The notes: a model not told the origin generated them from the letters alone. Positions 29,335-38,164 are shown, numbered from the stretch's first letter. The stretch is DNA of 64,000 bases from Actinomycetota bacterium (GCA_021324045.1 JAJPJV010000048.1:1-64000), one strand, 5' to 3'. Numbers and translations: made by a program.

Positions 29335-30066
29335 ATGGGACTTCACCGTGCCGAGCACAACCAGGTGGCGCTGGCGCTGTTCACCCCGCTCCCCCGGCGT
29401 TACGAACGCCTGGCCGAGCTCCTCTCGCTGGGGCAGAACGGTCGTTGGCGTCGGCAGATGGTGCGCTCGGTCGCCGATGCCCGGCCTGCACGGGTGCTCG
29501 GCGTGGCGTCCGGCACGGCACGAGTGGCCGTGGAGATCGCCCGACAGACCTCGGCACACGTCGTCGGCGTGGACCTCACGGTTGCGATGCTCCAACAGGG
29601 ACGCCGCAACATCGACCGGCGGGACCTCGGGGATCGAATCAGCCTGGTCGGCGGGCGAGCCGAAGCGCTTCCCTTCGCGGACGCGTCCTTCGATGCGCTG
29701 ACCTTCACCTATCTCCTTCGCTACGTCGACGACATCGATGCCACCCTGCGCGAGCTCGCACGCGTCGTGCGACCGGGAGCGGTCGTCGCCAGCGTCGAGT
29801 TCTTCGTCCCGCGCAACCCCATCGCTCGTGCGCTGTGGTGGCTCTACACCCGCGTCGTCCTGCCCGTCGCGGGGCTCTTGACCGGCGGGCGGCCGTGGTG
29901 GCGGGTGGGTCGGTTCCTGGGACCCAGCATCTCCGCCCACTACCGCCACCACCCCTTGGCAGAGATCGTGCAAGCCTGGCGGCACGCAGGAATCGACGAG
30001 ATCGGCATCCGCATCATGAGCATGGGGGGTGGGGTCGTGATTCTCGGCCGGCGCGCCGATGCATGA
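29335..30066 (+). CDS. UbiE/MenG-like SAM-dependent methyltransferase
   Basis: A 243-residue class I methyltransferase. Motif I reads VLGVASGTARVAVEIA (54-69), with a Ser where the usual GCGTG has Cys. GVDLTVAML supplies the acidic post-I residue, EALPFADASFDALTFTYLLRYVDD matches UbiE/MenG motif II, and RVVRPGAVVASVEF is motif III. UbiE/MenG proteins C-methylate the quinone ring in the last steps of menaquinone or ubiquinone synthesis. Overlap by eight bases with a UbiA-like gene suggests a quinone or isoprenoid pathway, but the substrate is not established. No ribosome-binding site is clear, so translation may be leaderless. Confidence 0.85.
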   Translation: MGLHRAEHNQVALALFTPLPRRYERLAELLSLGQNGRWRRQMVRSVADARPARVLGVASGTARVAVEIARQTSAHVVGVDLTVAMLQQGRRNIDRRDLGDRISLVGGRAEALPFADASFDALTFTYLLRYVDDIDATLRELARVVRPGAVVASVEFFVPRNPIARALWWLYTRVVLPVAGLLTGGRPWWRVGRFLGPSISAHYRHHPLAEIVQAWRHAGIDEIGIRIMSMGGGVVILGRRADA

Positions 30067-30793
30067 AAAGGCCAGGCCCGCCTATTACGCCCTGGGGCCC
30101 GGGCGATGGCGGGATTGGTGGACGGTGCTGCACCCGCCCTATACCGCTTGGCACCTCTCCTACGTCGTCATCGGCGCTTCGCTGGCCCCCCACGTGCAGA
30201 TCAGCGTGCTCGTCGCGACCCTGGTGGCATTCTTCTGCGCCGTCGGGGTCAGCGCGCACATGCTCGACGAGCTGAACGGGCGACCCCTCGGCACCCGCAT
30301 CCCTTCGACGCTGTTGGTGGGGTTCGGCCTCGCCGGCGGGGCCGCGGCGATCGGGCTCGGAGCGCTCGGCGTCACCCGCGTCGGATGGTCCCTGGTTCCC
30401 TTCATCGTGGTTGGCACGGTCCTGCTCTTCGGGTACAACCTCGAGCTCTGGGGCGGCCGCCTGCACACCGACCTCGTCTTCGCGCTGGGGTGGGGCTCGT
30501 TCCCTGTGCTGACCGCCTACGTCGCGCAGGCCCGAGGGGTCTCGCTGCCAGCCTGGCTCGCCGCAGCCGGAGCCTTTGGCTTCTCGGCCGCACAGCGACA
30601 TCTGAGCACGACGGCGCGACTCGTCCGACGCCGAGCCGTGGAGGTCGTCGGTTCGGTGCGGATGGCCGACGGGACGACCAGGCCCATCGACCGCTCGAGT
30701 CTGATCGCACCGGCGGAGCGAGCGCTCAACGCCCTGTCCCTGGCCATGATGACCCTGGCCGCCGCCTTCGCCACCGTTCGGCTCACCCGCTGA
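30059..30793 (+). CDS. UbiA-like integral membrane protein
   Basis: A 244-residue protein with about seven hydrophobic helices, translationally coupled to the methyltransferase (8-base overlap). The N-terminal WWTVLHPPYTAWHLSYVVIG and the motif AHMLDELNGRPLGTRIP (Asp70, Asn73) resemble the first Asp-rich region of UbiA prenyltransferases, where NDxxD-type residues bind prenyl diphosphate through Mg2+. A clear second motif is not seen: GGRLHTDLVFALGWGSFPV is the nearest candidate. The protein is shorter than typical UbiA enzymes (about 290). It may be a divergent UbiA enzyme or a degenerate relative; function is unproven. Confidence 0.65.
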   Translation: MHEKARPAYYALGPGRWRDWWTVLHPPYTAWHLSYVVIGASLAPHVQISVLVATLVAFFCAVGVSAHMLDELNGRPLGTRIPSTLLVGFGLAGGAAAIGLGALGVTRVGWSLVPFIVVGTVLLFGYNLELWGGRLHTDLVFALGWGSFPVLTAYVAQARGVSLPAWLAAAGAFGFSAAQRHLSTTARLVRRRAVEVVGSVRMADGTTRPIDRSSLIAPAERALNALSLAMMTLAAAFATVRLTR

Positions 30794-30967
30794 GCGCCCG
30801 GGCTCCCCCTCCCCGTCGTCAGGGTCCTCGATGCTCGGATCCCCCCGACCCGGTGGGCCGAGCGCCGACCCGCACCTGCGGGTCCATGAGACGCCACGGG
30901 GACGGCGCTGGTACGGTCCGGGGGGCACACTGTCGGGAATCGAGAGCCGGCGGCGAGAGGACGGCAG

Positions 30968-32806
30968 GTGAACAGGCACGGAGCACGCAGCGAGAACCCG
31001 ATCGCGAGGCCGCCGACCTCAACCAGCCTGGCGAACCTCGCGACGCGTGGGCTGATCCGCGGTGCCGCCGCTGACGTGGCCGTCGCTCGGGAACGGGCTC
31101 GTCAGCGCAAGCTCCGCGCGCTCGCCGCGACCTTGGTGCCGATCGCCGCATGGCTCCTCGTGCGCGATTTCGTCCTGCATCGAGGAGGGTTCGGCTTCCC
31201 GAGCATCCCGAGCTCGCTCGTGCCCTATCTCCCCGCCATCGCGCTCGTCGTCATCCTCGGCGTGGTCATGCTCGCACCCTTGGTCGGGGCAGGGCGTTCT
31301 CCGCACGTGCTGTACCGACCCGAGGAGATCGACGTCCGGTTCTCCGACGTCCGCGGCGCCGACGTCGTCGTCGAGGAGGTGGAAAAGACCCTCAATCTCT
31401 TCCTCGCGCACCGCGCCTTCGCCGAGACCATGGGCGGAACTCCCCGCCGGGCCATCTTGTTCGAGGGACCGCCGGGCACCGGAAAGACCTACCTGGCGAA
31501 GGCCATGGCTGCCGAGGCGGGCGTGCCCTTCCTGTTCGTCTCCTCGTCGGCGTTCCAATCGATGTTCTACGGCCAGACGAACCGCAAGATCCGCTCGTTC
31601 TTCCGCGCGCTGCGTCACTACGCACGCCGCGAAGGCGGTGCGATCGGGTTCATCGAGGAGATCGACGCGATCGGCGCGGCGCGCAGCACTATGGGCTTCG
31701 GGCACCGTGAGGGCATTGCCGGCGTCGTCAACGAACTGCTCGTGCAGCTGCAGTCCTTCGACGCTCCTCCCGCGACGGCCCGCATCGTCAGCAAGCTCGT
31801 TGACGCGGTCAACATCTGGCTGCCCTCGTCGCGCCAGCTGCGCAGGCCCCGGTCGGTCCCTGCCAACATCTTGGTCATCGGGGCGACGAACCGTGCCGCC
31901 GATCTCGATCCGGCGCTGCTGCGTCCCGGACGCTTCGATCGCTCCATCTACTTCGACCTCCCGACGCGACCAGGGCGACGGGCGATCATCGATTACTACC
32001 TCGCCAAGAAGGCCCACGACGAGGAGCTCGACGACGACGGCAGCCGGGACACCCTCGCGGCGCTCACCGCCGGCTACACGCCGGTCATGATCGAACGGCT
32101 CCTCGACGAGGCCTTGGTCTGGGCACTTCGGCGTGGGTCCGACCGGCTCTGCTGGTCAGATATCACCCACGCCAAGATGACCGCCGAGATCGGGCTCGCG
32201 CAGGGCGCCTCGTACACCGAGGCCGAGCGGCGCATGATCGCCACCCACGAAGCGGGGCATGCGGTCGTGGCGTGGCTCGTCGGCAAGGGCCGGAAGCTCG
32301 AGGTGCTCTCCATCGTCAAGCGCAAGGAAGCACTGGGGCTGCTGGCCCACTCGGAGACCGAGGAGCGCTTCACCAAAACGCGCAGCGAGCTCGAATCTTT
32401 GATCCAGATCGCCATGGGTGGGATGGCCGCCGAGAAGGCGTTCTTCGGTGAAACCTCTTCGGGAGTGGCAGCAGATCTCAGGACCGCCACCGAGACGGCG
32501 TGCCAGATGGTCGGAGCGCTCGGAATGGGGTCGACGCTCATCTCCGCGGCTGCGCCCGAGGCTCCTGGAGCGGGGAATCTCTCGGCACGGGTGCTCGCCG
32601 ACGATGCCGGTCGCGAGGAGGTCGAGCGGCTCCTGCGTCGAGCTGAGGCCGACGCGCTGGCGATGATCGAGGCGAACCGGCCCATCGTCGAAGCGCTGCG
32701 CGACGCCCTTCTCGACCGCGAAGAGCTGATCGGACGCCAGATCCTCGAGGTCATCGGCACCGCCGCCCGTCACGGCGGTCGCGCCCGGATCCCCAGCGCG
32801 AGCTGA
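30968..32806 (+). CDS. Divergent FtsH-like AAA+ metalloprotease
   Basis: A 612-residue protein starting with GTG at 30968. Two hydrophobic segments (about 50-68 and 87-107) enclose only about 18 residues, so FtsH's periplasmic domain is missing. The AAA+ domain has Walker A GPPGTGKT (167-174), Walker B GFIEEID with Glu230 where FtsH has Asp, and the SRH ATNRAADLDPALLRPGRFDR. The pore loop is SMFYG rather than FVG. A 30-residue insert (about 265-300) is unusual. The protease domain has the zinc site HEAGH (427-431) and Asp503. FtsH-type proteases degrade membrane and soluble proteins. The altered Walker B and pore loop suggest a specialised paralogue. Confidence 0.9.
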   Translation: MNRHGARSENPIARPPTSTSLANLATRGLIRGAAADVAVARERARQRKLRALAATLVPIAAWLLVRDFVLHRGGFGFPSIPSSLVPYLPAIALVVILGVVMLAPLVGAGRSPHVLYRPEEIDVRFSDVRGADVVVEEVEKTLNLFLAHRAFAETMGGTPRRAILFEGPPGTGKTYLAKAMAAEAGVPFLFVSSSAFQSMFYGQTNRKIRSFFRALRHYARREGGAIGFIEEIDAIGAARSTMGFGHREGIAGVVNELLVQLQSFDAPPATARIVSKLVDAVNIWLPSSRQLRRPRSVPANILVIGATNRAADLDPALLRPGRFDRSIYFDLPTRPGRRAIIDYYLAKKAHDEELDDDGSRDTLAALTAGYTPVMIERLLDEALVWALRRGSDRLCWSDITHAKMTAEIGLAQGASYTEAERRMIATHEAGHAVVAWLVGKGRKLEVLSIVKRKEALGLLAHSETEERFTKTRSELESLIQIAMGGMAAEKAFFGETSSGVAADLRTATETACQMVGALGMGSTLISAAAPEAPGAGNLSARVLADDAGREEVERLLRRAEADALAMIEANRPIVEALRDALLDREELIGRQILEVIGTAARHGGRARIPSAS

Positions 32807-32831
32807 GGAACCCGAGCACCGTCCTCCGGCG

Positions 32832-34328
32832 CTACTGCGGCTGGTTGGCTGCGAGCTCCTCGACCAGCTCTCTCCGGATCAACTTGCCCGTCGCACCGCG
32901 GGGCAGCTCATCCCTCACGATGACGTCATCGGGCGTCCGAGAACCTCGGAGGCGAGCCCGGACGAAGGTACGGATATCGAGCGGGTCGATGAGGTGACCG
33001 GCTTTGGGAACGATGACCGCCGCGATGCGCTGTCCCCATTCGTCATCGGGAACCCCGACGACTGCGACGTCGAGCACGTCGGGGTGACGCTCGAGGACCT
33101 CCTCGATCTCGGCCGGGGCGATGTTCTCCCCACCACGAATGATCGTGTCGTCCGAGCGACCTTCGATGAAGAGGTAACCATCCTCGTCGAAGTGCGCGAG
33201 GTCTCGCGTTGGGAACCATCCGTCTTTGTCGAGGACCGAGCCCAGGCGTTGATATTCGCCCGACACCTGTGCCCCGCGCACCCACAGCTCGCCGCTCTCG
33301 GTCATCGGCAACACCGTGCCGTCGGGTGCTCGCAGCTGGCCTTCCACGCCCGGCACGAGGCGGCCCACGGAGCCGAGGCGGGCCCGGATCTTGGGGTCCG
33401 ACGAGGCGAACGCCTCGCGATGGTCCTCTGGGCCGAGGACGGCGATCGTGGAGCTGGTCTCGGTCAGGCCATAGGCGTTGACGAAGCCGACGTTCGGGAA
33501 GACCTGCATCGCATGCTCGAGGATCGTCGGCGGCATCCGGGCTCCGCCATAAGCGAGCGAACGCAAGGTCGGGGTGTCGGCGCTCGCTCCGTCGAGATGG
33601 TGCACGATGCGCGCGAGCATCGTGGGGACCACCATCGCGTGCGTGACCCCCTCCTCCCGGACCAACCGGAGCCAATGCTCGGGTTCGAAATCTGGCAGAT
33701 AGACCATCCGGCGCCCGCCATAGATGTTCGTGAGCACCGTGCCCACCCCTGCTACGTGGTAGGGCGGCACGCTCACCAGGATCGCCTCGTCCGCTTCGGC
33801 TGACGCGAGCTCGACGGTCTGCAAGACGTAGGAAACGAGGTTCTCGTGGCGCAGGATGACCCCCTTGGGGGTCGAGGTGGTCCCGCTCGTGAACAGCACC
33901 ACCGCAGGGCCACCCTCAGGGCCGTCCTCGGAGAGCGGTGGCGCACTGACCGCGGCCTCGAGCCAGGCCTCGCTTGCCTGGACCGCAGGTGCCGCTTCCT
34001 TGACCTGGGGGAGGTGATCCGCGTCAGCCAGGACGAGCGGATCGTCGATCTCGGCGATCAACGACCGGAGCTGTTCGGTGGACAGCCGGTAGTTGAGGGG
34101 AACGAACGGCGTTCCGGCGCGGGCGGCTGCGAAGATGAGGACCGGGACGACAGGCCCGTTGACCCCGACGAAGATGACGTGGTGAGCGCCGGAATCCCGG
34201 ATGAGGGTCGCTCCGCCGGAGGATGCCTGCGAGACCTGCTGATAGGTCATTCCGCCATTCCGGGAACCGATCGCGACGCGATCGCCGTAGATGTCCGATG
34301 CGATGCTCAACAGGCTGGCGATGCTCAC
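32832..34328 (-). CDS. AMP-dependent acyl-CoA synthetase / ligase
   Basis: A 498-residue adenylate-forming enzyme, starting at GTG 34328. Conserved core motifs are A3 LFTSGTTSTPKG, A4/A5 NAYGLTETSS, A7 GWFPTRDLAHFDEDGYL, A8 GRSDDTIIRGGENIAP and A10 LPRGATGKLIRREL, whose Lys performs adenylation. Such enzymes activate a carboxylic acid as acyl-AMP and then acyl-CoA. The modest length and lack of a carrier domain fit a short or medium acyl or aryl acid substrate. No acyl-carrier gene is adjacent. A double-VOC protein gene lies about 170 bases upstream on the same strand. Confidence 0.93.
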   Translation of the reverse strand: MSIASLLSIASDIYGDRVAIGSRNGGMTYQQVSQASSGGATLIRDSGAHHVIFVGVNGPVVPVLIFAAARAGTPFVPLNYRLSTEQLRSLIAEIDDPLVLADADHLPQVKEAAPAVQASEAWLEAAVSAPPLSEDGPEGGPAVVLFTSGTTSTPKGVILRHENLVSYVLQTVELASAEADEAILVSVPPYHVAGVGTVLTNIYGGRRMVYLPDFEPEHWLRLVREEGVTHAMVVPTMLARIVHHLDGASADTPTLRSLAYGGARMPPTILEHAMQVFPNVGFVNAYGLTETSSTIAVLGPEDHREAFASSDPKIRARLGSVGRLVPGVEGQLRAPDGTVLPMTESGELWVRGAQVSGEYQRLGSVLDKDGWFPTRDLAHFDEDGYLFIEGRSDDTIIRGGENIAPAEIEEVLERHPDVLDVAVVGVPDDEWGQRIAAVIVPKAGHLIDPLDIRTFVRARLRGSRTPDDVIVRDELPRGATGKLIRRELVEELAANQPQ

Positions 34329-34500
34329 CTGACCTCAGAACCCCCTGGTTCACTCCGCGCTTGGCTCGCCGCGAGAACACTTGACATCCCGCGCACGGGT
34401 GAACCGACTGTACCTGCTGGTGCCGACACACGACCAACCAGCGTGAAGAAGCGCCGGGCCCGCGATGCAAGATCGACGCGCGGAGACCCGCTGACGCTGC

Positions 34501-35391
34501 TCAGATCCGTGGATCGCTCGGTAGCTCCTCCTCGGTGAAGGAGATCACCGCTCCGAACGCATCAGCCGGCTCGATGGTGAAGGTGGCGGGCCCGTCGCGG
34601 CGCGTCCCGACGCCGAGAGTCTCGCAGTGACGGGCCGCGGCCCTGAGGTCGCGCACCTTGAAGGTCAGCGAGTGGGGAAGCTCACCGTGCTGCGCGAGAT
34701 CCCTGGCCAGCGCAGAGTCCTCCGTGTTGGGCCTGGCGAGCTCCACCACGGTCTCGGTCCCGACGAGGACGAACACGCTGTCGACCTCCCTCGTCGAGCG
34801 CGCGTGGAACGCCTTGGCACCCAGGCAGCGCTCGTAGAAGTCCTGGGCCCGGTCGAGGTCGGTGACGACGGTCGTGATGTGCGAGCAGCGCTCGAGCTGC
34901 AGCGGCCCTTCGAGCCAGCGCCGAGCGGAGAAGTCGGCGGCGAGGTGAGGATCGTGCATCGCTGCCTCCGCGCGGGTCTGGATCTCGAGCTGGCCGAAGG
35001 TGTCCTTGGGATGGGTGAAGATCGTAGCTGGGATTGCCCCCTCCTCCATGGGATAGGGGATGATGACCCTCACCCCGTATGCTCGAAGCCGCTCGATCAA
35101 CGGCATCATGTCGTCGACGTCGACGAACCACGCCATCGAGTGCAGGTGCTGGCCGTGGCGGTTCCGGAACTTGGGGAGCGGCGCCTGCTGGTCCTCGGGC
35201 GCTCTGCTCGGTTCCATGATCTCGAGCACGAAGTTCGCTCCGATGACGCCGATCGATGCCCATCGCTTGTCGAAGTCGCTCCAGTGCTTGGGCACGAAAA
35301 CCTCGGGGTCAAACAGCCGGTCGTAGAAGGCCTGGGCCCGATCGAAGTCGTCGACGATGTGCATGACGTGGAAGAGCTCGCGAATCGGCAC
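34501..35391 (-). CDS. Double VOC (glyoxalase/dioxygenase) domain protein
   Basis: A 296-residue protein with two tandem vicinal-oxygen-chelate domains. Domain 1 starts with RELFHVMHIVDDFDRAQAFYDRLF (about 3-26) and carries LHSMAWFVDVDD. Domain 2 starts with CSHITTVVTDLDRAQDFYERCLG (about 168) and carries LPHSLTFKVRDL. His and Glu metal-ligand candidates are present in each (HVMH, LHSM, EIM; HITT, LPHS, TIE). Two fused VOC modules resemble extradiol dioxygenases and glyoxalase-like enzymes. Catabolic chemistry on a small ring or ketone is likely, but the substrate is unknown. The start is GTG. Confidence 0.85.
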   Translation of the reverse strand: MPIRELFHVMHIVDDFDRAQAFYDRLFDPEVFVPKHWSDFDKRWASIGVIGANFVLEIMEPSRAPEDQQAPLPKFRNRHGQHLHSMAWFVDVDDMMPLIERLRAYGVRVIIPYPMEEGAIPATIFTHPKDTFGQLEIQTRAEAAMHDPHLAADFSARRWLEGPLQLERCSHITTVVTDLDRAQDFYERCLGAKAFHARSTREVDSVFVLVGTETVVELARPNTEDSALARDLAQHGELPHSLTFKVRDLRAAARHCETLGVGTRRDGPATFTIEPADAFGAVISFTEEELPSDPRI

Positions 35392-35483
35392 GGCCGTCCT
35401 GTCTACTACGTCAGCCCCGCACCCGTCAGATGCCCTCGGAGTGCCTCGGAGCGTGTGCAGCTCGGCTGGTGGCCCAGGGCTGT

Positions 35484-36335
35484 TCAGCCGCCGTGAAGCG
35501 CCTCGGGCGCGAACTGCACGACCTGGTCATCGAGCGCCAACACGACCCGGGGCTGCCGACCGACATGAGACTCGGCGACGAGCGCGACGGCCGTTCCCCA
35601 AGAACTGAACCGGATCACGTGGCGGGCAAAAGGCATCGGCCCCTCGTCGACCCGGACCGCGACGATCCCGTGCGCGGACATCTCCAGTGCCGATCGCTGC
35701 ATGCGTTCCATCGCCGACTCCCGCGCTGCATACAGCGCCTGCGTGTAGTTGACGAGCTCGACGTTTTGCGTCGACTGTCGCAGGACGGTGCCCGCCGTCC
35801 GGCGCGGGGCGTACACGAAGCTCGCGCCGAACGCGAGCCCGACGGGGGCCCAGCCAGAGCCCTGGAGCAAGGCGAAGTCCCGAGCAGAGAGATCGGACAC
35901 GAAGGGCCGTTGCCGGCGAGCAGCTCGACCCACCGGTCGAACTGCCGTGCCGGTGAGCTCCACGTCGACGTGGCGCGGATGGATCTCGATGGCGACGCGA
36001 ACGCCGACGGCACCGTGTCCGCCCACCGATGCGCATTGGTCCTCCATACGCCGGGACGCGCTGGTCATGGCCATGGCGTGGGCCGAGGATGCAGGATCGA
36101 GCGCTCCTTGTCCCCAGGTCCAGATCCCCACGGGAATCGACACCACCGAGGCACCAAAGATGAGGTCGATGGGTTCCCAGCCGATCGAATGGAGCAGGAG
36201 CGCCTCGTCGATCGACAGGTCCGATGTCACCCCACGATCGGTGCCCGACGTTTTCCCCTCCGGCGCTGCAAACGCCCGAGCGACCTCGGCACGAAGGTCT
36301 GCGAACGCCGCACCGGGAATGTCGTCGCCGCTCAC
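35484..36335 (-). CDS. Double-domain YbjQ-like heavy-metal-binding family protein (third of array)
   Basis: A 283-residue protein of two YbjQ-like repeats. Repeat 1 (VTSDLSIDEALLLHSIGWEP, about 37-135) ends in VGVRVAIEI...LTGTAVR. Repeat 2 (FVSDLSARDFALLQGSGWAPVGLAFGASF) ends in IVAVRVDEG...SWGTAVALV. The ARESAMERM helix and the closing GTAV strand match the family. The GTG at 36335 overlaps the previous stop by four bases (GTGA), so translation is coupled. YbjQ-like proteins form beta-rich multimers and their function is unsettled despite the heavy-metal label. No cysteine cluster for metal is visible here, making metal binding doubtful. Confidence 0.8.
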   Translation of the reverse strand: MSGDDIPGAAFADLRAEVARAFAAPEGKTSGTDRGVTSDLSIDEALLLHSIGWEPIDLIFGASVVSIPVGIWTWGQGALDPASSAHAMAMTSASRRMEDQCASVGGHGAVGVRVAIEIHPRHVDVELTGTAVRPVGRAARRQRPFVSDLSARDFALLQGSGWAPVGLAFGASFVYAPRRTAGTVLRQSTQNVELVNYTQALYAARESAMERMQRSALEMSAHGIVAVRVDEGPMPFARHVIRFSSWGTAVALVAESHVGRQPRVVLALDDQVVQFAPEALHGG

Positions 36336-37252
36336 GACAACCGGACCGTGACCACCGGTGCTTCGATCGGGTCGAAGTCCTTGAAACGACGAACCCGGGT
36401 GCCCCGAAGCGTACACTCCACGACTTGATCGCCCTCGCCGAGCTCGCGCACGAACGAGCCCACGAGGGCGCCATGCAGGATGTCGCCACCAAGCCGTTGT
36501 CGAAGGCGCTCCTTGGCGATCTGGCGCGCAGCAATCCGGGCTTCGGTGACCTGATCGACTTCCTGGGCGGCCCCGAGCGAACCGCCACCGGCCCATCCGG
36601 ACGCCCCGATGGCGCCCATCGAGTACCCATACCCCTCCATCAGCGCTCGCGTCATGCAATAGCTCCAGACACGAACGGAACTCAACGTGGCGACGACCGA
36701 AACCGGTGCGAAGCCCGCTTCGATCAGCTTCGCCAGACGCTGGCCTGCCAGGTAGGTGCTCCATGGGTCCGACGCTGCTCCCTGCGCGGCGCCCTCGAGT
36801 TTCACCGCGGTCCCAAGCACGTGGAACTCGGTGACATTTGCCTGGGTCGAGCGCGAGGTGTCCTTCACGCCGATCACCCCGTTCGCCCCGAGTGCCCGAG
36901 CCTCCTCCAACATCCGAGCGAACGCCGAATCGAACCCCGCAGCCCAGGCATCCTCCACCCAGGTCTGCTCGGCGTTCTGGCCCCAGGTCGGGTGTTCGGC
37001 CGAGACGAACCCATGTGGGCAGTACCAGACACGTGAGTACCCCCCGTCTCCAACACCCAGCGGCGACAGGCCCCGCAGGGACTGCGCTCCGCCGTACCAG
37101 CCCCACTGCATCGCGCAGAACCCCTGGACGAGGCCGACCGGGCGAAGCCCCATCTGCAGGCATGCGGCGAAGTCAGGGACCGTGAGCCCCGAGGAGAACG
37201 ACTCGGTGGCCAGCCGGCGCTCCGCCGCTTCAGGAACCGAGGAACCGGTCAA
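36332..37252 (-). CDS. Double-domain YbjQ-like protein with insertion (second of array)
   Basis: A 306-residue protein starting at TTG 37252, which overlaps the stop of the first array gene by four bases (TTGA). Repeat 1 begins FSSGLTVPDFAACLQMGLRPVGLVQG and carries a long insert, compared with its neighbours, that is rich in aromatic residues and includes WYCPHGF and HPTWG. It then returns to ARMLEEARALGANGVIGVKD and VLGTAVKLEG. Repeat 2 is more divergent: STYLAGQRLAKLIEAGFAPVSVVA, a Gly-rich stretch, and a final VECTLRGTRVRRF. This is the least conserved member of the array. The function is unknown. Confidence 0.75.
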   Translation of the reverse strand: MTGSSVPEAAERRLATESFSSGLTVPDFAACLQMGLRPVGLVQGFCAMQWGWYGGAQSLRGLSPLGVGDGGYSRVWYCPHGFVSAEHPTWGQNAEQTWVEDAWAAGFDSAFARMLEEARALGANGVIGVKDTSRSTQANVTEFHVLGTAVKLEGAAQGAASDPWSTYLAGQRLAKLIEAGFAPVSVVATLSSVRVWSYCMTRALMEGYGYSMGAIGASGWAGGGSLGAAQEVDQVTEARIAARQIAKERLRQRLGGDILHGALVGSFVRELGEGDQVVECTLRGTRVRRFKDFDPIEAPVVTVRLS

Positions 37253-38049
37253 TTGTCGAGGGAGATGATTGCCATCGGCTTGGGCAAAGTGACCTCGTCG
37301 CCCCGTTTGGCCACCGCGGTCCCCAACGACAGGAATTCGATCGTGTGGGAACCCCATTGGTGGGACTTCTCCTCGAGGCGAACGCCGACGATGCCCGTCG
37401 CCTCGAGCCTGGTTGCCTCGTCCTGCATCCGGGTCATGGCGAGCTCGCGCGCCTCGTAGAGCGCCTGGGTGAAGTTGGGAAGCTCGACGTTCTGACCCAC
37501 GGTCCCGATCGCCTGTGCGAGTCCTCGATGCGCGATGTGATACACGCAGGTCCCCATCACGAGCCCCTGTGGGACGTAACCCGTTTGCATGATGGTCCAG
37601 AAGTCCTGGCCGGAGAGGTCAGAGGTGAACGGCTTGCCGAGCACGTTGCGATAGGAACCCCCGTCTTCTGCTTTCACCGCTGTGCCCATCGCGACGAACT
37701 CGGCGGCGTCGCTGCCCCATTCGTAGTAATTGACGTCGAGCCGCACGCCGACGACACCGTCGGCGCCAAGGACCTCGGCTTCCTCCTCCATTCGGGTCAT
37801 CGCCAGCTCCCGAGCGTTGTACATCGCCTCGGTCAGCTTCGTGAGCTCCTGACTCTTGCTCCAGCGCCGCGTCTGGACGCCAGTGTGGTGGATCGACGAC
37901 CCCATCACGAAGCCCAGAGGATGGAACCCTGCCTCTTTGACCAGCAGGAATTCGTTCACCGACAGATCGGAGGTGAAGAGCCCCCGCTCGAGCTCCTCGA
38001 GCCGGTGGCCCACGTCCTTGGGCAGGCCTTCAGGGTTTCCACCGCTCAT
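37249..38049 (-). CDS. Double-domain YbjQ-like heavy-metal-binding family protein (first of array)
   Basis: A 266-residue protein with two clear YbjQ-like repeats. Repeat 1 begins FTSDLSVNEFLLVKEAGFHP and ends GADGVVGVRLDVNYY...VAMGTAVKA; repeat 2 begins FTSDLSGQDFWTIMQTGYVP and ends ATGIVGVRLEEKSH...LSLGTAVAK. Both contain the (A)YNARELAMTRM / LYEARELAMTRM helix, showing a recent internal duplication. A GGAGGA ribosome-binding site precedes the ATG. It is the best preserved member of the coupled three-gene array. YbjQ relatives assemble into pentamers, so double-domain proteins could build larger or mixed rings, which is inference. Confidence 0.85.
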   Translation of the reverse strand: MSGGNPEGLPKDVGHRLEELERGLFTSDLSVNEFLLVKEAGFHPLGFVMGSSIHHTGVQTRRWSKSQELTKLTEAMYNARELAMTRMEEEAEVLGADGVVGVRLDVNYYEWGSDAAEFVAMGTAVKAEDGGSYRNVLGKPFTSDLSGQDFWTIMQTGYVPQGLVMGTCVYHIAHRGLAQAIGTVGQNVELPNFTQALYEARELAMTRMQDEATRLEATGIVGVRLEEKSHQWGSHTIEFLSLGTAVAKRGDEVTLPKPMAIISLDN

Positions 38050-38062
38050 GTCGCTCCTCCGC

Positions 38063-38143
38063 TCACCCTGCGCCGCCAGGTCGGCCGCCGCCGATCACCA
38101 TGATCGTTCCCGCACCGCAAACGTTGCACACGACTTGCTGCAC
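38063..38143 (-). CDS. 26-codon micro-ORF with CxxC motif
   Basis: This frame lies between the 144-residue gene and the first YbjQ-like gene, in the same frame as the former after its stop. From the GTG at 38143 the product is 26 residues with a single CNVCG knuckle followed by a Gly-rich tail. The stop is fourteen bases before the ATG of the first YbjQ-like gene and encloses part of its ribosome-binding region, as in a coupling leader. It may be a real half-zinc-finger peptide, a decayed C-terminus of the upstream gene, or chance. Confidence 0.3.
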   Translation of the reverse strand: MQQVVCNVCGAGTIMVIGGGRPGGAG

Positions 38144-38164
38144 GACGAGCTGACGACGCTGCGA

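Noticed and set aside
34381-34415. Consensus-like TTGACA on the plus strand
   Set aside because: No plausible -10 follows at 16-18 bases and no plus-strand gene lies downstream, so chance is more likely.
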